This document shows positions 8,741 to 17,458 of a stretch of 64,000 nucleotides of DNA, piece by piece (positions within the stretch are counted from its first letter, which is position 1; the number at the start of each line of letters is the position of its first letter). Below the pieces are notes generated by a model. That model did no database searches. It was not told the origin of the DNA and saw only the letters and a program-made list of their open reading frames with translations. Source of the stretch: Dokdonella_A sp963834755 (GTDB taxonomy: Bacteria > Pseudomonadota > Gammaproteobacteria > Xanthomonadales > Rhodanobacteraceae). The position numbers and the translations under genes were made by a program. Where the stretch lies: contig CAWICQ010000003.1 of the NCBI GenBank assembly GCA_963834755.1, forward strand, positions 194,373-258,372, read 5' to 3'.

Positions 8741-8941
8741 CTCCTCGATACGCACCAGATAGCTGACCTGATTCACCAGACCGCGTACCGACGGCGAATC
8801 GTTCAATTCGCGCACGTCGTTCAGCTTGCGCAGGCCCAACGCGCGCACGCTGAGCCGATGGCGCGCGGTGCAGCCGTTCGGACTCTTGAACAAACGCACG
8901 CGCACCTTGGCGCCCGCGGCTTTCGCTTTTTCCTTAGCCAT
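8738..8941 (-). CDS. rpmD: 50S ribosomal protein L30
   Basis: Small 23S-binding protein of the large subunit. The 67-residue product, MAKEKAKAAGAKVRVRLFKS then HRLSVRALGLRKLNDVRELN and VRGLVNQVSYLVRIEE, matches L30 with a short Ala/Lys extension. ATG 8941 overlaps the rpsE stop by 8 nt, suggesting translational coupling. The ATG at 8983 is upstream in frame but lies inside rpsE and lacks family similarity. Confidence 0.96.
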   Translation of the reverse strand: MAKEKAKAAGAKVRVRLFKSPNGCTARHRLSVRALGLRKLNDVRELNDSPSVRGLVNQVSYLVRIEE

Positions 8942-9446
8942 TGCCGAGCACCTCGTCGACCGTCTTGCCGCGCTTGGACGCAATGCGCTGCGGCGAACTC
9001 ATGGCCTGGAGGCCAATGATCGTGGCGCGGACCAGGTTGATGGGATTGCGCGAGCCTACGGCTTTCGCCAGCACGTTCTTGACGCCGACGACTTCGAGCA
9101 CGGCGCGCATCGCGCCGCCGGCAATCACGCCGGTGCCTTCCGAAGCCGGCTGCATGAACACGCGCGCCGCGCCGTGGTTGGCCTTTACCGAATGGAACAA
9201 CGTGCCGTTGTTCAACTCGATGCGCACCATCGTCTTGCGCGCGCGCTCCATCGCCTTGGAGATCGCGACCGGCACTTCGCGCGCCTTGCCGTAACCGAAA
9301 CCGACGCGGCCGTCGCCGTCGCCGACCACCGTCAGAGCCGTGAAGCTCATCTGGCGGCCGCCCTTGACGGTCTTGGCTACGCGATTGACCGCGATGAGCT
9401 TCTCGAGGAAGCCATCGCTGTTTTCACGATCGTTCTGGGTTGCCAT
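8934..9446 (-). CDS. rpsE: 30S ribosomal protein S5
   Basis: Decoding-fidelity protein at the mRNA entry site. The product has 170 residues: an N-terminal double-stranded-RNA-binding fold (EKLIAVNRVAKTVKGGRQMSF, VVGDGDGRVGFGYGKAREVP) and the C-terminal domain (NVLAKAVGSRNPINLVRATI). The stop overlaps the rpmD start. Upstream a 144-bp gap holds a 7-bp-periodic hairpin next to the rplR stop. Confidence 0.98.
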   Translation of the reverse strand: MATQNDRENSDGFLEKLIAVNRVAKTVKGGRQMSFTALTVVGDGDGRVGFGYGKAREVPVAISKAMERARKTMVRIELNNGTLFHSVKANHGAARVFMQPASEGTGVIAGGAMRAVLEVVGVKNVLAKAVGSRNPINLVRATIIGLQAMSSPQRIASKRGKTVDEVLGNG

Positions 9447-9526
9447 GGTTCACCTTTGTGCCGCCCTCGATGAGATGCGGACTTTTGCTTGCGGCGTTGC
9501 CGCTTGGAGTTGTGGTGTATCGAAAA

Positions 9527-9587
9527 GCGGGATTCGGGATTCGATATTCGGGATTTTCATCCCGAATCCCATATGCCGAATCCCGGC
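9527..9587. repeat. Heptad-repeat hairpin, copy 1 (after rplR)
   Basis: One arm is built from 7-bp units (GGGATTC GGGATTC GATATTC GGGATTT) and the other is its approximate inverse (ATCCCGAATCCC, GCCGAATCCCGGC). The element begins 3 bp after the rplR stop codon in transcript orientation. One of seven related hairpins in the window. Confidence 0.75.
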
Positions 9588-9590
9588 TCC

Positions 9591-9945
9591 TTAAAACTTC
9601 AAACCCGCTTCGCGCGCCGCATCCGCCAACGCCTGGATGCGACCGTGATAGCGAAAACCAGAGCGATCGAACGCGACTTTCTCGACGCCCGCCTTCAGCG
9701 CGCGCTCGGCGACGGCCTTGCCGACTGCCGCGGCGGCCGATTTGTTCTTGGTGCCTTTCAAATCGCCCGCGATCGTCTTCTGCACGGTCGAGGCCGAAGC
9801 GATGACCTTGTCGCCGTTCGCGCTGGTGACCTGCGCGTAGATGTGCTGCGCGCTGCGGTGCACGCTCAAGACGCGGCACGGCGAGCTGACGGATGTGCGC
9901 ACGCGTCGACTTGGCGCGGCGGAGTCTGGCGGTGTTCTTGTCCAT
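9591..9945 (-). CDS. rplR: 50S ribosomal protein L18, one extra base near 9868
   Basis: 5S rRNA-binding protein of the central protuberance. From ATG 9945 the frame reads MDKNTARLRRAKSTRAHIRQ to LAVPRL; an extra base near 9868 (CTGAGC read as CTTGAGC) shifts it, and the rest continues SVHRSAQHIYAQVTSANGDK to DAAREAGLKF. Corrected length is 117 residues, normal for L18. The downstream ORF alone would start inside the protein and lack the 5S-binding N-terminus. Confidence 0.94.
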
Positions 9946-9975
9946 TATCTTTCTCCCGAAGCGGATCGACCCGAA

Positions 9976-10503
9976 TTAGGCCTTCTTGGCTTCTTTCAGC
10001 GTGATGCGCTCGCCCGAATAACGCACGCCTTTGCCCTTGTAGGGTTCGGGCGGACGGAACGAGCGGATCTTCGCAGCGACTTCGCCGACGCGCTGCTTGT
10101 CGGCGCCTTTGATCATGATCTCGGTCTGCGCCGGCACTTCGATCGTGATGCCTTCCGGCGCCTTGAACACGACCGGGTGCGAGAAGCCGAGCGTCAGGTT
10201 CAGATCCTTGCCCTGCATCGCGGCGCGGTAACCGACGCCGACGAGCTCGAGCTTCTTCGAATAGCCTTCGGTGACGCCCTTCACCATGTTGCTGAGCAGC
10301 GCGCGTGCGGTGCCCGCCATCTTGGTGTCGGTCTGGTCCTTGGACTTGAGCTGCACTTCGCCGCCGTTGACGGCAACGTCGACGCCCGCGGGAGACGGCA
10401 TCTTCAAGGTGCCCTTCGGACCCTTGACGGTGATCGCGCCGGACTGGACCTGGCAGTCGACGCCTTTCGGCAGCGCGACGGGTTTCTTTGCTACACGTGA
10501 CAT
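9976..10503 (-). CDS. rplF: 50S ribosomal protein L6
   Basis: Large-subunit protein beside the sarcin-ricin loop, at the factor-binding site. The 175-residue product starts MSRVAKKPVALPKGV and ends with the L6 signature IRSFRPPEPYKGKGVRYSGE. ATG 10503 is chosen over the upstream in-frame ATG at 10554, which lies inside rpsH. The stop is 30 bp before rplR. No frame problem. Confidence 0.98.
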   Translation of the reverse strand: MSRVAKKPVALPKGVDCQVQSGAITVKGPKGTLKMPSPAGVDVAVNGGEVQLKSKDQTDTKMAGTARALLSNMVKGVTEGYSKKLELVGVGYRAAMQGKDLNLTLGFSHPVVFKAPEGITIEVPAQTEIMIKGADKQRVGEVAAKIRSFRPPEPYKGKGVRYSGERITLKEAKKA

Positions 10504-10522
10504 TGGAGTGTGCTCCGGAAAC

Positions 10523-10919
10523 TTACGCCACGAGACCGATGACTTCGCCGCCAAGACCCTTCTTGCGGGCCTGCGCGTCGGTCATGATTCCGGCGGACGT
10601 GGACACGATGGAGATGCCGAGACCGCCAAGCACCTTCGGTAGATCACCCTTGCCGCGGTACACGCGAAGACCCGATCGGCTGACGCGCTCGAGGCGCTCG
10701 ATGACCGGCTTGCCTTCGTAGTATTTCAAGCGCGATTTCAAGCGTCGGCTTGCCTTCCGAACTCGAGACCTGAGCGTCGGAAATGTAGCCCTCGTCCTTC
10801 AACAGCTTGGCGAGCGCCTGTTTCACGCGGGAGGCCGGCATCGCCACGGTACGCTTGCCCGTGGCCTGCGCATTGCGTATGCGCGTGAACATGTCGGCGA
10901 TGGGATCAGTCATGCTCAT
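10523..10919 (-). CDS. rpsH: 30S ribosomal protein S8, one extra base near 10740
   Basis: Primary 16S-binding protein and, in enterobacteria, translational repressor of the spc operon. From ATG 10919 the frame gives MSMTDPIADMFTRIRNAQAT to KPTLEIAL; an extra base (CTGAAATAC read as CTTGAAATAC) shifts it, and the C-terminal half resumes KYYEGKPVIERLERVSRSGL and ends with STSAGIMTDAQARKKGLGGE. Corrected length is 131 residues. A separate start at 10741 would lose the whole N-terminal domain, so the two pieces are one gene. Confidence 0.95.
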
Positions 10920-10953
10920 GTTTCAATTCCTAGCATCGATATCCGCTTGTAAG

Positions 10954-11026
10954 GCGGGATTTGGGATTTTGGGATTCGTTGCGAGCGGGCTGTTGCCATC
11001 CCGAATCTCGAATTCCGAATCCCGGC
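10954..11026. repeat. Heptad-repeat hairpin, copy 2 (after rpsN)
   Basis: GCGGGATTTGGGATTTTGGG opposite ATCCCGAATCTCGAATTCCG: imperfect 7-bp units of the GGGATTC type on both arms. It starts 6 bp after the rpsN stop and occupies most of the rpsN-rpsH gap. Confidence 0.7.
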
Positions 11027-11032
11027 TTTTTC

Positions 11033-11338
11033 TTACCAACTCGCTTTACGCAACCCCGGCACGTCGCCGCGCATCGTCGCTTCGCGCAGCTTGTGGCGGC
11101 CAAGGCCGAACTTGCGATACACGCCGCGCGAGCGGCCAGTCAATGCACAGCGGTTGCGCTGCCGCGCCGCGCTCGAATCGCGCGGAAGCTTCTGCAGCTT
11201 GACGACTGCGGCGGCTTTGTCGTCGTACGACGCCGTCGCGCTTGCGATGATCTTCTTCAACGCAATGCGCTTGGCGCCATGACGCTTGACAAGCTTGGTG
11301 CGCTTGACTTCGCGGTTGATCATTGAACGCTTTGCCAT
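11033..11338 (-). CDS. rpsN: 30S ribosomal protein S14 (zinc-free type)
   Basis: Head protein of the 30S subunit. The 101-residue product is the long form without the CXXC pairs of the zinc type: it opens AKRSMINREVKRTKLVKRHG, holds RNRCALTGRSRGVYRKFGL and ends LREATMRGDVPGLRKASW. It lies 36 bp after rplE, in standard spc order. Confidence 0.98.
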   Translation of the reverse strand: MAKRSMINREVKRTKLVKRHGAKRIALKKIIASATASYDDKAAAVVKLQKLPRDSSAARQRNRCALTGRSRGVYRKFGLGRHKLREATMRGDVPGLRKASW

Positions 11339-11374
11339 ATTCGTTGCCTCTTGGCCTGATTAATCAGGCGCGTG

Positions 11375-11917
11375 TCAGTTGCGGAACGGGAAACGGAACG
11401 CTTCCAGAAGCGCCTTCGCTTCCTCGTCCGTGCGCGCGGTCGTGGTGATCGCGATGTCCATGCCGCGCAGTGCGTCGATCTGGTCGAAATCGATCTCGGG
11501 GAAGATGATCTGTTCCTTGACGCCCATGTTGTAGTTGCCGCGGCCATCGAACGCACGGCCGGACACGCCGCGGAAATCGCGCACGCGCGGCAGCGAGATG
11601 TTCACCAGCCGATCGAGGAACTCGTACATGCGGCTGCGGCGCAGCGTGACCTTGCAGCCGATCGGCCAGTTCTCGCGGATCTTGAACGTCGCATGCGCCT
11701 TGCGCGACAACGTGATGATCGGCTTCTGACCGGCGATCTTGGCCATGTCGGCCACGGCATTTTCAAGAATCTTCTTGTTGCCCACAGCCTCGCCCACGCC
11801 CATGTTGAGCGTGATCTTGACCAGGCGCGGCACCTGCATCGGATTCTTGTAGCCGAACTTTTCCATCAGCTTCGGCGTGACTTCTTTCTTGTAGAAGGTT
11901 TCCATACGAGTCGTCAT
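11375..11917 (-). CDS. rplE: 50S ribosomal protein L5
   Basis: 5S rRNA-binding protein that contacts S13 across the subunit bridge and P-site tRNA. The 180-residue product starts MTTRMETFYKKEVTPKLMEK and contains VPRLVKITLNMGVGEAVGNK, ITLSRKAHATFKIRENWPIG and GRGNYNMGVKEQIIFPEIDF. ATG 11917 is chosen; an ORF start at 11932 would add five non-conserved residues. The gap to rplX is 11 bp. Confidence 0.97.
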   Translation of the reverse strand: MTTRMETFYKKEVTPKLMEKFGYKNPMQVPRLVKITLNMGVGEAVGNKKILENAVADMAKIAGQKPIITLSRKAHATFKIRENWPIGCKVTLRRSRMYEFLDRLVNISLPRVRDFRGVSGRAFDGRGNYNMGVKEQIIFPEIDFDQIDALRGMDIAITTTARTDEEAKALLEAFRFPFRN

Positions 11918-11928
11918 GACGGCGGGCC

Positions 11929-12243
11929 TCAAGCGTCAACCACTTCGCCGGACGAGCGGAACGTGCGGACCTTGCGCCCGTTTTCGAGCGTCTTGAAGCC
12001 CACGCGCTCGCCCTTGTTGGCGGCGGAGTTGAACAGCATCACGTTGGAGATATGGACCGAAGCCTCGCGCTCGATGATGCCGCCCGGCTGGTTGGCCTGC
12101 GGGTTCGGCTTCGTGTGGCGCTTGACCAGATTGATGTTCTGCACGAACACGCGATCGGCGGCGACGCGCATCACTTCGCCTCTCTGGCCCTTGTATTTGC
12201 CGGTGATCACGATGACTTGATCACCTTTGCGTATACGGTTCAT
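11929..12243 (-). CDS. rplX: 50S ribosomal protein L24
   Basis: Assembly-initiator protein at the tunnel exit. The 104-residue product has the KOW motif at its start (MNRIRKGDQVIVITGKYKGQ RGEV) and the NLVKRHTKPNPQANQPGGI segment. ATG 12243 fits the family; the upstream hydrophobic extension to 12288 comes from the intergenic repeat and is not part of the protein. Confidence 0.97.
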   Translation of the reverse strand: MNRIRKGDQVIVITGKYKGQRGEVMRVAADRVFVQNINLVKRHTKPNPQANQPGGIIEREASVHISNVMLFNSAANKGERVGFKTLENGRKVRTFRSSGEVVDA

Positions 12244-12261
12244 GGCTAATTCCCAAAAAAT

Positions 12262-12365
12262 CGTCAGTAAAAGCGTCAGTAAGAGCAAAGCGTCAGAAAG
12301 TCAGTAGAAGCTCGACTTACTTCCTCACGAGGCCGCGAAGCGGCCGACTTTACTTTTCTTACTTC

Positions 12366-12366
<1 letters not shown>
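12262..12366. repeat. GAGGTC-palindrome family element, copy 2 (rplN-rplX gap)
   Basis: Contains GTCAGTAAAAGC, GTCAGTAAGAGCAAAGC and GTCAGAAAGTCAGTAG as degenerate direct repeats, then CGAGGCCGCGAAGCGGCCGA as the palindrome, then TTACTTTTCTTACTTCC. Read on the minus strand it matches copy 3 (AGTCGGCCGCTTCGCGGCCT and CTTTGCTCTTACTGA). It fills the 122-bp rplN-rplX gap. Confidence 0.6.
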
Positions 12367-12734
<368 letters not shown>

Positions 12735-12764
12735 GTCGCTTAACTCCTTATGCCCGTTCCACGC

Positions 12765-13028
12765 TTACTGTTCTGCGCGCGTGACGATTTTCACGACGCG
12801 CCAGTTCTTGGTCTTCGACAATGGACGCGTCTCCGCAATGCGGACGACGTCGCCTTCCTTGCACTCGCCGTTCTCGTCGTGCGCGTGCACCTTGGTCGAA
12901 CGGCGCACGATCTTGCCGTACAGCGGATGCTGTACCTGGCGTTCGAGCAGCACGGTGACCGTCTTCTGCATCTTGTTGCTGACCACGCGCCCTTCGATCG
13001 TGCGCTGGCTTTTTTGTGTTTCGCTCAT
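12765..13028 (-). CDS. rpsQ: 30S ribosomal protein S17
   Basis: 16S-binding protein of the 30S body with an OB fold. The 87-residue product has RTIEGRVVSNKMQKTVTVLL and HDENGECKEGDVVRIAETRP. Two ATGs compete (13034 and 13028); AAGGA lies 9 nt before 13028 but only 3 nt before 13034, so 13028 is preferred. It follows rpmC by 12 bp. Confidence 0.96.
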   Translation of the reverse strand: MSETQKSQRTIEGRVVSNKMQKTVTVLLERQVQHPLYGKIVRRSTKVHAHDENGECKEGDVVRIAETRPLSKTKNWRVVKIVTRAEQ

Positions 13029-13040
13029 GGTCATCCGTCC

Positions 13041-13226
13041 TTACTTCTTCGCGCCGAGCAGGGTCTTGACCTGCGCGATCTCGCGGCGCACGCGGCCGAG
13101 CTGGTGCGTCTGCGAAAGCTGGCCCGAGCCTCTCTGCATGCGCAGGTTGAACTGCTCGCGGCGCAACTCGCCCAGATGATCATTGAGCTCGCTCGAGGAT
13201 TTCTTGCGGAGTTCGTGGAGTTCCAT
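13041..13226 (-). CDS. rpmC: 50S ribosomal protein L29
   Basis: Small helical protein at the tunnel exit, part of the docking site for trigger factor and SRP. The 61-residue product starts MELHELRKKSSSELNDHLGE and ends EIAQVKTLLGAKK. Its ATG overlaps the rplP stop (TGATG), so the two are probably translationally coupled; the GTG one codon upstream is the alternative start. Confidence 0.96.
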   Translation of the reverse strand: MELHELRKKSSSELNDHLGELRREQFNLRMQRGSGQLSQTHQLGRVRREIAQVKTLLGAKK

Positions 13227-13639
13227 CACAGCACCGTACGCGCGACAAATTGGGTCTGGACCGAGAGCTTGGCGGCGGCGAGCCGGAATGCCTCGCGCGC
13301 TTCGGCCTCGGTCACGCCTTCCATTTCGTACAACATGCGGCCCGGCTGCACCGGCGCCACCCAGAACTCGACGTTGCCCTTGCCGTTACCCATGCGAACT
13401 TCGATGGGCTTCTTGGAGATCGGCTTGTCCGGAAACACGCGAATCCAGAGCTTGCCGCCGCGCTTGACGTAGCGCGTGATGCAGCGGCGCGCGGCTTCGA
13501 TCTGACGCGACGTCAGATGTCCGTGCGTGGTCGCCTTCAGGCCGTATTCGCCGAAGCTGACTTTGTTCGACACAAAAGCGAGTCCGCGATTGCGGCTCTT
13601 CTGCATCTTGCGATATTTGGTTCGCTTGGGTTGCAACAT
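13226..13639 (-). CDS. rplP: 50S ribosomal protein L16
   Basis: Late-assembly protein near the A-site tRNA elbow. The 137-residue product is typical: MLQPKRTKYRKMQKSRNRGL, ITRYVKRGGKLWIRVFPDKP, KGNVEFWVAPVQPGRMLYEM. It follows rpsC by 3 bp and overlaps rpmC by one base. Confidence 0.98.
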   Translation of the reverse strand: MLQPKRTKYRKMQKSRNRGLAFVSNKVSFGEYGLKATTHGHLTSRQIEAARRCITRYVKRGGKLWIRVFPDKPISKKPIEVRMGNGKGNVEFWVAPVQPGRMLYEMEGVTEAEAREAFRLAAAKLSVQTQFVARTVL

Positions 13640-13642
13640 GAC

Positions 13643-14356
13643 TTACGCTCCCTGCTGCGGCTTGGGCGCGCGACGTGTCGGGCGCTCTTCGGCAGCCTCG
13701 GCCTTCGCTTCCTGCTGCGATGCGTGCAGGTCGAAGATCTCGCCTTTATAAATCCATGTCTTGACGCCGATGATGCCGTAGGTCGTCTTCGCTTCGGCAA
13801 AACCATAGTCGATGTCGGCGCGCAGCGTGTGCAGCGGCACGCGACCTTCGCGGTACCACTCCGAACGCGCGATCTCGGCGCCGTTCAGGCGACCCGCGAC
13901 ATTGACCTTGATGCCGAGCGCACCGAGGCGCATCGCGTTCTGCACCGAGCGCTTCATCGCGCGGCGGAACATGATGCGGCGCTCGAGCTGCTGCGCGATC
14001 GATTCGGCGACCAGCTGCGCGTCGAGCTCGGGCTTGCGCACTTCGATGACGTTGATGTGCGCCGGAACGCCCATCACCTGCGTCACTTCCTTGCGCAGGC
14101 GCTCGATGTCCTCGCCCTTCTTGCCGATCACGACGCCGGGACGAGCCGTGTGGATCGTCACGCGCGCGGTCTTGGCCGGACGCTCGATCAGGATCTTCGA
14201 GATGCCCGCCTGCGCCAGCTTCTTCTTCAGAAGCTCGCGGACCTTGAGATCGGCTCCGAGGTATTCGGCGTATTCGCGCTTGTTGGCGAACCACTTCGAA
14301 GTCCAGTCCTTGGAGATACCAAGGCGGATGCCGGTGGGATGAACTTTGTGACCCAT
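13643..14356 (-). CDS. rpsC: 30S ribosomal protein S3
   Basis: Head protein at the mRNA entry channel with helicase activity. The product has 237 residues, with the N-terminal KH domain (GVVIGKKGEDIERLRKEVTQ) and the C-terminal domain (GRLNGAEIARSEWYREGRVP LHTLRADIDYG). The tail is Ala/Glu/Pro-rich (AEAAEERPTRRAPKPQQGA), as is common in this order. It lies between rplV and rplP. Confidence 0.98.
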   Translation of the reverse strand: MGHKVHPTGIRLGISKDWTSKWFANKREYAEYLGADLKVRELLKKKLAQAGISKILIERPAKTARVTIHTARPGVVIGKKGEDIERLRKEVTQVMGVPAHINVIEVRKPELDAQLVAESIAQQLERRIMFRRAMKRSVQNAMRLGALGIKVNVAGRLNGAEIARSEWYREGRVPLHTLRADIDYGFAEAKTTYGIIGVKTWIYKGEIFDLHASQQEAKAEAAEERPTRRAPKPQQGA

Positions 14357-14371
14357 GTGATGCGTCCCGGA

Positions 14372-14707
14372 TTATTCGCCGACAACCACGGTGATGTGGC
14401 TGGTGCGCTTCAAGATGCGCGAACCGCGGCCTTTGGCGCGTGCATGCATGCGCTTCAAAGCCGGACCTTCGTCGACCATGATCGTGGCGACCTTCAACTC
14501 GTCCACGTCGGCGCCGAGATTGTTCTCGGCGTTGGCAACCGCCGACAGCAGCACCTTCTTGATCAGGTGCGCCGCCTTCTTGTCGCTGAACTGCAGCAGA
14601 TTCGTCGCTTGCCCGACGGCAAGGCCGCGGACCTGGTCGGCGACCAGTCGCGCCTTCTGCGCCGAAATGCGCGCGCCGCGGAGAATGGCTTTCGCTTCCA
14701 TCGTCAT
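14372..14707 (-). CDS. rplV: 50S ribosomal protein L22
   Basis: Tunnel-lining protein; its hairpin narrows the exit tunnel and contacts macrolides. The 111-residue product starts MTMEAKAILRGARISAQKAR LVADQVRG and ends with the beta-hairpin MHARAKGRGSRILKRTSHIT. ATG 14707 overlaps the rpsS stop as TGATG; a GTG at 14710 and an ATG at 14701 are alternatives. The hairpin looks wild type, with no visible deletion. Confidence 0.95.
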   Translation of the reverse strand: MTMEAKAILRGARISAQKARLVADQVRGLAVGQATNLLQFSDKKAAHLIKKVLLSAVANAENNLGADVDELKVATIMVDEGPALKRMHARAKGRGSRILKRTSHITVVVGE

Positions 14708-15003
14708 CACCCTGCCGCTGCGGCTTTCTTGGCCTCGGCGGCTTTCTTGTCGCCGGAGTGGCCCTTGAACGTGCGCGTCGTCGCGAACTCGCCGAGCTTG
14801 TGCCCGACCATGTTCTCGTTGACCAGCACCGGCACGTGCTGACGGCCGTTATGGATCGCGAGCGTCAGACCGACCATTTCCGGCACGATCATCGAACGGC
14901 GCGACCAGGTCTTGATCGGACGCTTGTTGTTTGCGCTGGCCGATTCCACCTTCTTCATCAGGTGATGATCGACGAACGGACCTTTCTTCAGTGAACGTGC
15001 CAT
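14707..15003 (-). CDS. rpsS: 30S ribosomal protein S19
   Basis: Head protein that pairs with S13. The 98-residue product starts MARSLKKGPFVDHHLMKKVE and holds KTWSRRSMIVPEMVGLTLAI, HVPVLVNENMVGHKLGEFAT and TRTFKGHSGDKK. An Ala/Lys tail (AAEAKKAAAAG) makes it a little longer than the E. coli protein. Stop overlaps the rplV start. Confidence 0.98.
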   Translation of the reverse strand: MARSLKKGPFVDHHLMKKVESASANNKRPIKTWSRRSMIVPEMVGLTLAIHNGRQHVPVLVNENMVGHKLGEFATTRTFKGHSGDKKAAEAKKAAAAG

Positions 15004-15042
15004 GGCTTCTTTACCCTATGCGAGTCGCGTCAAGAGGCGGCA

Positions 15043-15871
15043 TCAGCCCCGACGATCGCGCACGATGAACTGCGTCGTGCGCTTGTTCTTGCGTGTCTTG
15101 TAACCCTTGCTCGGCTGACCCCACGGCGACACCGGATGCGGGTTGCCCTGTCCTGCGCGGCCTTCGCCGCCGCCGTGCGGATGGTCGACCGGATTCATCG
15201 CAGCGCCGCGAACGGTCGGGCGCACACCGCGCCAGCGCGAAGCACCGGCCTTGCCGAGCTTCTCGAGGTTGTGCTCCGAGTTGCCGACTTCGCCGATCGT
15301 CGCGCGGCACTCGGCCGGCACCTTGCGCATTTCGCCGGAGCGAAGACGCAGCGTGGCGTAGCCGCCTTCGCGCGCGACGAGCTGCGCGGACGCGCCGGCC
15401 GAACGCGCCAATCTGCGCGCCCTTGCCCGGCTTCATCTCGATGCAGTGCACCGTCGAGCCGATCGGGATATTGCGCAGCGGCAGCGAGTTGCCGGTCTTG
15501 ATCGGCGCATCGCGTCCCGCCATCAGCTGATCGCCGATCTTCGAGCCTTTCGGCGCGATGATGTAACGGCGTTCGCCGTCGACGTACAGCAGCAGCGCGA
15601 TGTGCGCGGTGCGGTTCGGATCGTATTCGATGCGCTCGATGCGGCAGGCAATGCCTTCCTTGTCGCGCTTGAAGTCGATCACGCGGTAATGCTGCTTGGA
15701 GCCGCCGCCCTTGTGCCGCGTCGTGATGCGGCCATAGTGGTTGCGTCCGCCCGTGTTGTTCTGCGCTTCGGTCAGCGGCGCGTACGGCGCGCCCTTGTGC
15801 AGTCCAGGCGTGACCACGCGCACCATCGCGCGTCGGCCTGCTGATGTGGGTTTGACAGTGATCAATGCCAT
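15043..15871 (-). CDS. rplB: 50S ribosomal protein L2, one extra base near 15408
   Basis: Large-subunit protein needed for subunit joining and peptidyl transfer. From ATG 15871 the frame gives KPTSAGRRAMVRVVTPGLHK, NNTGGRNHYGRITTRHKGGG to MKPGKGAQI; an extra base near 15408 (ATTGCGCG read as ATTGGCGCG) shifts it, and the protein resumes ARSAGASAQLVAREGGYATL and contains the essential HPHGGGEGRAG histidine motif. Corrected length is 275 residues. The break is read as a sequence error. Confidence 0.95.
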
Positions 15872-15883
15872 GGGTGCTTCACC

Positions 15884-16174
15884 TTAAGCCTTGGCCGACA
15901 CGTCGATCGTGTGACCTTCGGCAAGACGCACATATGCCTTGCGCTTGCTGCCGCGCGCGCCGGCGCGGAAGCGGAACGAACGGGTCTTGCCCTTCGTGTT
16001 CACCACGTTCACCGATGCGACCTTGACGCTGAAAAGTTCTTCGACCGCTGCTTTCACATCGGCCTTGTTCGCGCCCTGCGTCACCTCGAACACGTATTGA
16101 TTGGTTTCCTGCAGCCGCGCGCTCTTTTCGGAAATATGCGGCGCGCGCAGGATGCTCATCAGACGCTCTTTCAT
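15884..16174 (-). CDS. rplW: 50S ribosomal protein L23
   Basis: Tunnel-exit protein and main docking point for trigger factor and SRP. The 96-residue product starts MKERLMSILRAPHISEKSAR and holds VTQGANKADVKAAVEELFSV and RSFRFRAGARGSKRKAYVRL. ATG 16174 overlaps the rplD stop (ATGA) and has GAGGAG about 8 nt upstream, so it is preferred over the GTG at 16183. Confidence 0.96.
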   Translation of the reverse strand: MKERLMSILRAPHISEKSARLQETNQYVFEVTQGANKADVKAAVEELFSVKVASVNVVNTKGKTRSFRFRAGARGSKRKAYVRLAEGHTIDVSAKA

Positions 16175-16773
16175 GACAGCCACTCCTCGACGCGCTTGAC
16201 CGATTCGACGGTCATGACCACATGATCGGCGCCGACCAGCGACACCGGATCGAGCGCCGCCGCATCGACGACGTGCACGTACGGCACGTTGCGCGCGGCA
16301 AGGAACAGCGCTTCCGGCGCGTTCTCCGCGACCAGCACGACACGGCCGGCGACCTTGAGCTCGGAGAGCTTGGCGACCAGACCTTTCGTCTTCGGCTGTT
16401 CGACGCCGAACGATTCGATGATCTGCAGACGACCCTGGCGATTCAGCTCCGACAGGATCGAAGCGAACGCGCCGCGGAACATCTTGCGGTTGACCTTCTG
16501 CGCGAAGCTGCGCGGACGCGCGGCGAACGTGACGCCGCCGCCGACGAAGATCGGAGCGCGATAGTCGCCGTGACGCGCGCCGCCGCCCTTCTGCTTCTTG
16601 AACTTCTTGGTCGTGCCGGACATGTCCGAGCGCGACTTCTGCTTCTTGGTTCCGGCGCGGCCCGCGTTGCGATACGCAACGACGACCTGGTGCACCAGAT
16701 CCTCGCGGAATTCCTTGCCGAACACCGCGTCTGAGACGGTGACGGGTTTGGCGCCGATGACATCGAGTTGCAT
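16171..16773 (-). CDS. rplD: 50S ribosomal protein L4
   Basis: Tunnel-lining protein and, in enterobacteria, autoregulator of the S10 operon. The product has 200 residues: a globular domain, the extended loop that reaches the tunnel (TKKQKSRSDMSGTTKKFKKQ KGGGARHGDYRAPIFVGGG) and FAQKVNRKMFRGAFASILSE. It follows rplC by 13 bp and overlaps rplW. Confidence 0.98.
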   Translation of the reverse strand: MQLDVIGAKPVTVSDAVFGKEFREDLVHQVVVAYRNAGRAGTKKQKSRSDMSGTTKKFKKQKGGGARHGDYRAPIFVGGGVTFAARPRSFAQKVNRKMFRGAFASILSELNRQGRLQIIESFGVEQPKTKGLVAKLSELKVAGRVVLVAENAPEALFLAARNVPYVHVVDAAALDPVSLVGADHVVMTVESVKRVEEWLS

Positions 16774-16786
16774 GGCGTCCCTCTCC

Positions 16787-17434
16787 TTACTTCTTCGCTT
16801 TCACGGCGGGACGGATGATCACGTCGCCGCCCGGAGCGCCCGGAACCGAGCCCTTGATCGCGATGAGATGACGATCGTTGTCGATCTTCACTACTTCGAG
16901 ATTCACGGCGGAACGGCGCACGTTACCCATGTGGCCGGCCATCTTCTTGCCTGGAAAAACGCGGCCCGGCGTCTGGCGCTGGCCGATCGAGCCCGGCGAA
17001 CGATGCGACAGCGAGTTACCGTGCGTCGCGTCGCCCATCGTGAAGTGATGGCGCTTGATCGTGCCCTGAAAACCCTTGCCCTTCGAGATGCCGGCGACGT
17101 CGACCTTCTGGCCGACCGCGAACACCTCATCGGCCTTCACTTCGCCGCCGACGGTGAACTTGCCGATGTCGCCGGCTTCGACGCGGAATTCCCACAAGCC
17201 GCGGCCCGCTTCGACCTTCGCCTTCGCGTAGTGGCCGGCGAGCGGCTTGTTGATCAGCGCAGCGCGCTTCGCGCCGGCGCAGACCTGCACCGCATTGTAG
17301 CCGTCGGTCTCGACCGTCTTGACCTGCGTCACGCGATTCGGCGTCGCTTCGATCAGCGTCACCGGAATCGAACGGCCGTCGTCGGTGAAGACCCGGCTCA
17401 TGCCGCATTTGCGGCCTACCAATCCGATAGTCAT
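16787..17434 (-). CDS. rplC: 50S ribosomal protein L3
   Basis: Assembly-initiator protein whose loop reaches the peptidyl-transferase centre. The 215-residue product has GLVGRKCGMSRVFTDDGRSI PVTLIEA, the GKGFQGTIKRHHFTMGDATH GNS block and GSIGQRQTPGRVFPGKKMAG HMG, which carries the glutamine that PrmB methylates in other bacteria. Standard position, 24 bp after rpsJ. Confidence 0.98.
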   Translation of the reverse strand: MTIGLVGRKCGMSRVFTDDGRSIPVTLIEATPNRVTQVKTVETDGYNAVQVCAGAKRAALINKPLAGHYAKAKVEAGRGLWEFRVEAGDIGKFTVGGEVKADEVFAVGQKVDVAGISKGKGFQGTIKRHHFTMGDATHGNSLSHRSPGSIGQRQTPGRVFPGKKMAGHMGNVRRSAVNLEVVKIDNDRHLIAIKGSVPGAPGGDVIIRPAVKAKK

Positions 17435-17458
17435 CGTCGTATCTCTCGTTATCCTCTC